6,691 nt of DNA, taken from Nitrososphaerota archaeon (GTDB taxonomy: Archaea; Thermoproteota; Bathyarchaeia; Bathyarchaeales; Bathycorpusculaceae). Both the position numbers and the translations under genes were made by a program. Position 1 is the stretch's first letter; every line of letters begins with the position of its first letter. The stretch covers positions 1 to 6,691 of the forward strand of contig JAITCR010000062.1 of NCBI GenBank assembly GCA_031282985.1. The letters are read 5' to 3'. Shown in pieces: positions 5,659 to 6,691 of the stretch. The notes under the pieces are model-generated. The model did no database searches. It saw nothing but the letters and a program-made list of their open reading frames with translations, and was not told the DNA's origin.

Positions 5659-6471
5659 ATGATGATGAATGATAAAATTGCAGTTATCGGCGCAGGCATG
5701 ATGGGCAGTGCCATAATTAAGAGTCTTCTTAAAGGTGGGTATAGAGGGCAAATTACCGCTGTGGATATTCAACTTCAAAAATTAGAAGCGTTAGAAAAAT
5801 TAGGCGTAAAAACTTGTTCAGATAATCAGAACGCTGTTAATAACGCAGATATTGTTTTCATTATTGTTAAACCGGGGGATGTTGAAAAAGTTCTTAAAGA
5901 AATAAACATGGAAGTTAAAGGTAAACTGGTAATTTCTGTTGCTGCAACAGTACCTTTGGCATATTTGTGCAAACATGCACCTGACGCTAAAATTGTACGT
6001 ATAATGCCAAATTTAGGTGCCATGGTGCAAGCTGCTTATACAGCTTATTGCTGTGAAACAAATATAACCTTAGAAGAAAAACAAAAAATCCAAACATTAC
6101 TAAACATGATGGGCACATGTGACGAAGTAGACGAAAAATACATGGATGCCATCACAGCAGTTAGTGGAAGCGGTCCAGGTTACATGTCAATAATTATTGA
6201 AGCATTAACATATGCAGGGCTAAAAGCAGGTTTACCTAGAAACATTGCCTTAAAAAGCGCTGCCCAAGCCGTCCTTGGCACAGCAAAGCTAGTTCTTGAC
6301 TTAAATGAAGAACCCGCAAAAATCAAAGACATGACAACTACCCCCGGTGGAACAACCATAGAAGCTATTTATCAAATTGAACAAAGTCAAATAAGACCTG
6401 CAATGATACGTGCTATAGAGGAAGCTACAAAGAAAAGTGCCCAAATCCGCGAAAAACTCAACCTCACATGA
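5659..6471 (+). CDS. proC: Pyrroline-5-carboxylate reductase ProC
   Basis: This enzyme catalyses the NAD(P)H-dependent reduction of 1-pyrroline-5-carboxylate to L-proline, the last step of proline synthesis, in the cytoplasm as an oligomer. The 270-aa length is typical. The N-terminal Rossmann fold shows IAVIGAGMMGSAI (7-19) with the GxGxxG nucleotide site, and the acidic VDIQ after strand 2 (35-38). Other family motifs are VKPGDV (70-75), RIMPNLGAMV (114-123; the common form is MPNTP), AVSGSGPGYM (167-176) and TTPGGTTIEAI (227-237), in the all-helical dimerisation domain. Three consecutive ATGs (5659, 5662, 5665) make the exact start ambiguous by two codons. A TTTATTTC stretch at about 5630-5637 sits close to -26, which would fit a nearly leaderless transcript. 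Third-base use changes from T-rich to A/C-rich past about base 6060. Confidence 0.95.
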   Translation: MMMNDKIAVIGAGMMGSAIIKSLLKGGYRGQITAVDIQLQKLEALEKLGVKTCSDNQNAVNNADIVFIIVKPGDVEKVLKEINMEVKGKLVISVAATVPLAYLCKHAPDAKIVRIMPNLGAMVQAAYTAYCCETNITLEEKQKIQTLLNMMGTCDEVDEKYMDAITAVSGSGPGYMSIIIEALTYAGLKAGLPRNIALKSAAQAVLGTAKLVLDLNEEPAKIKDMTTTPGGTTIEAIYQIEQSQIRPAMIRAIEEATKKSAQIREKLNLT

Positions 6472-6489
6472 GAAAACTGTATAGGCAAC

Positions 6490-6617
6490 CTCCGAAAACT
6501 CACGTTTTACACTTCAAATCGATAAAAACAAAATAAATACAACAGTTGCCCCATACAAACTTCCTTGCTATGCTTTTACTGCACATTATACCCTTGATAG
6601 TTAAGATGTTTTCGGAG
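6490..6617. repeat. Spaced 10-bp inverted repeat downstream of proC
   Basis: CTCCGAAAAC (6490-6499) and GTTTTCGGAG (6608-6617) are exact reverse complements about 108 bp apart, in the gap after proC. The sequence between is AT-rich with no convincing gene. The arms share CCGAAAA with the reverse complement of the IS end at 3341-3355 (TTTTCCGAAC), though only loosely. They may mark another small mobile-element remnant, or be chance. Confidence 0.3.
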
Positions 6618-6644
6618 ATGGCCTTCAATGTCTGGGTTCTTCGG

Positions 6645-6691
6645 CTACCGCATCCTCAATTCACCAATCTCTGGCAGTTCGACAATACGCC
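6645..6691 (-). CDS. Possible C-terminal tip of a minus-strand gene (5' part outside window)
   Basis: On the minus strand the frame entering at 6689 reads RIVELPEIGELRMR and stops at TAG (6647-6645). The residue mix and the higher G+C are protein-like, and a gene here would converge on proC. Only 14 residues are visible, so no family can be named. The competing reading is a + strand frame from ATG 6570 (or 6606) running off the window end, containing VWVLRLPHPQFTNLWQFDNT. The sequence cannot decide between them. Confidence 0.3.
   Translation of the reverse strand, partial: RIVELPEIGELRMR

Noticed and set aside
1..6691. CRISPR array, toxin-antitoxin pair or other defence system
   Set aside because: No regularly spaced direct repeats, cas-like genes or paired small ORFs with typical motifs were seen. 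The MazG-like protein is a stand-alone housekeeping-type enzyme and does not by itself indicate a mazEF locus.

Overview
The window (6.7 kb, AT-rich) looks like chromosomal DNA from an uncultivated mesophilic archaeon. The evidence is an archaeal-type Trm1 (tRNA G26 dimethyltransferase), a separate PyrI regulatory chain of aspartate carbamoyltransferase, a secreted NosD-type beta-helix protein anchored by a C-terminal membrane segment, little Shine-Dalgarno sequence before the genes, and AT-rich TATA-like stretches upstream. A member of the Bathyarchaeia or a neighbouring Thermoproteota lineage fits, but this is inference; no rRNA or other lineage marker is present.

Layout. Bases 2-163 hold the 3' end of an unrecognised + strand gene. 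pyrI (206-670, +) follows and meets, tail to tail with 4 nt between, a minus-strand pair: a YkgJ-type cysteine-cluster protein (675-1100) lying downstream of a MazG-like nucleotide pyrophosphohydrolase (1157-1471). A divergent intergenic region (1472-1581) separates mazG from a large beta-helix surface protein (1582-3333, +). Immediately after it is a mobile-element scar: the 3' part of an IS5-type DDE transposase on the minus strand (3356-3780), split by a frameshift at an A6 run, then a compact 88-bp MITE-like element (3781-3868) with 10-bp perfect terminal inverted repeats and a TAA target duplication. Next comes about 320 bp of relatively GC-rich, apparently noncoding DNA (3872-4195) with several possible helices, then an AT-rich leader (4201-4369). 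trm1 (4370-5581) and proC (5659-6471) follow on the + strand. The last 220 bp hold an intergenic inverted repeat and what may be the 3' end of a minus-strand gene.

Functionally the genes are mostly housekeeping: pyrimidine biosynthesis control (PyrI), nucleotide-pool cleaning (MazG-like), tRNA modification (Trm1) and proline biosynthesis (ProC), with one cell-surface protein. They do not form one pathway. No defence system, CRISPR array or clearly new multi-gene system is visible. The most interesting parts are the 3.3-4.2 kb accessory patch (frameshifted transposase, MITE, GC-rich noncoding island) and a sharp change of codon third-base preference inside the beta-helix gene.
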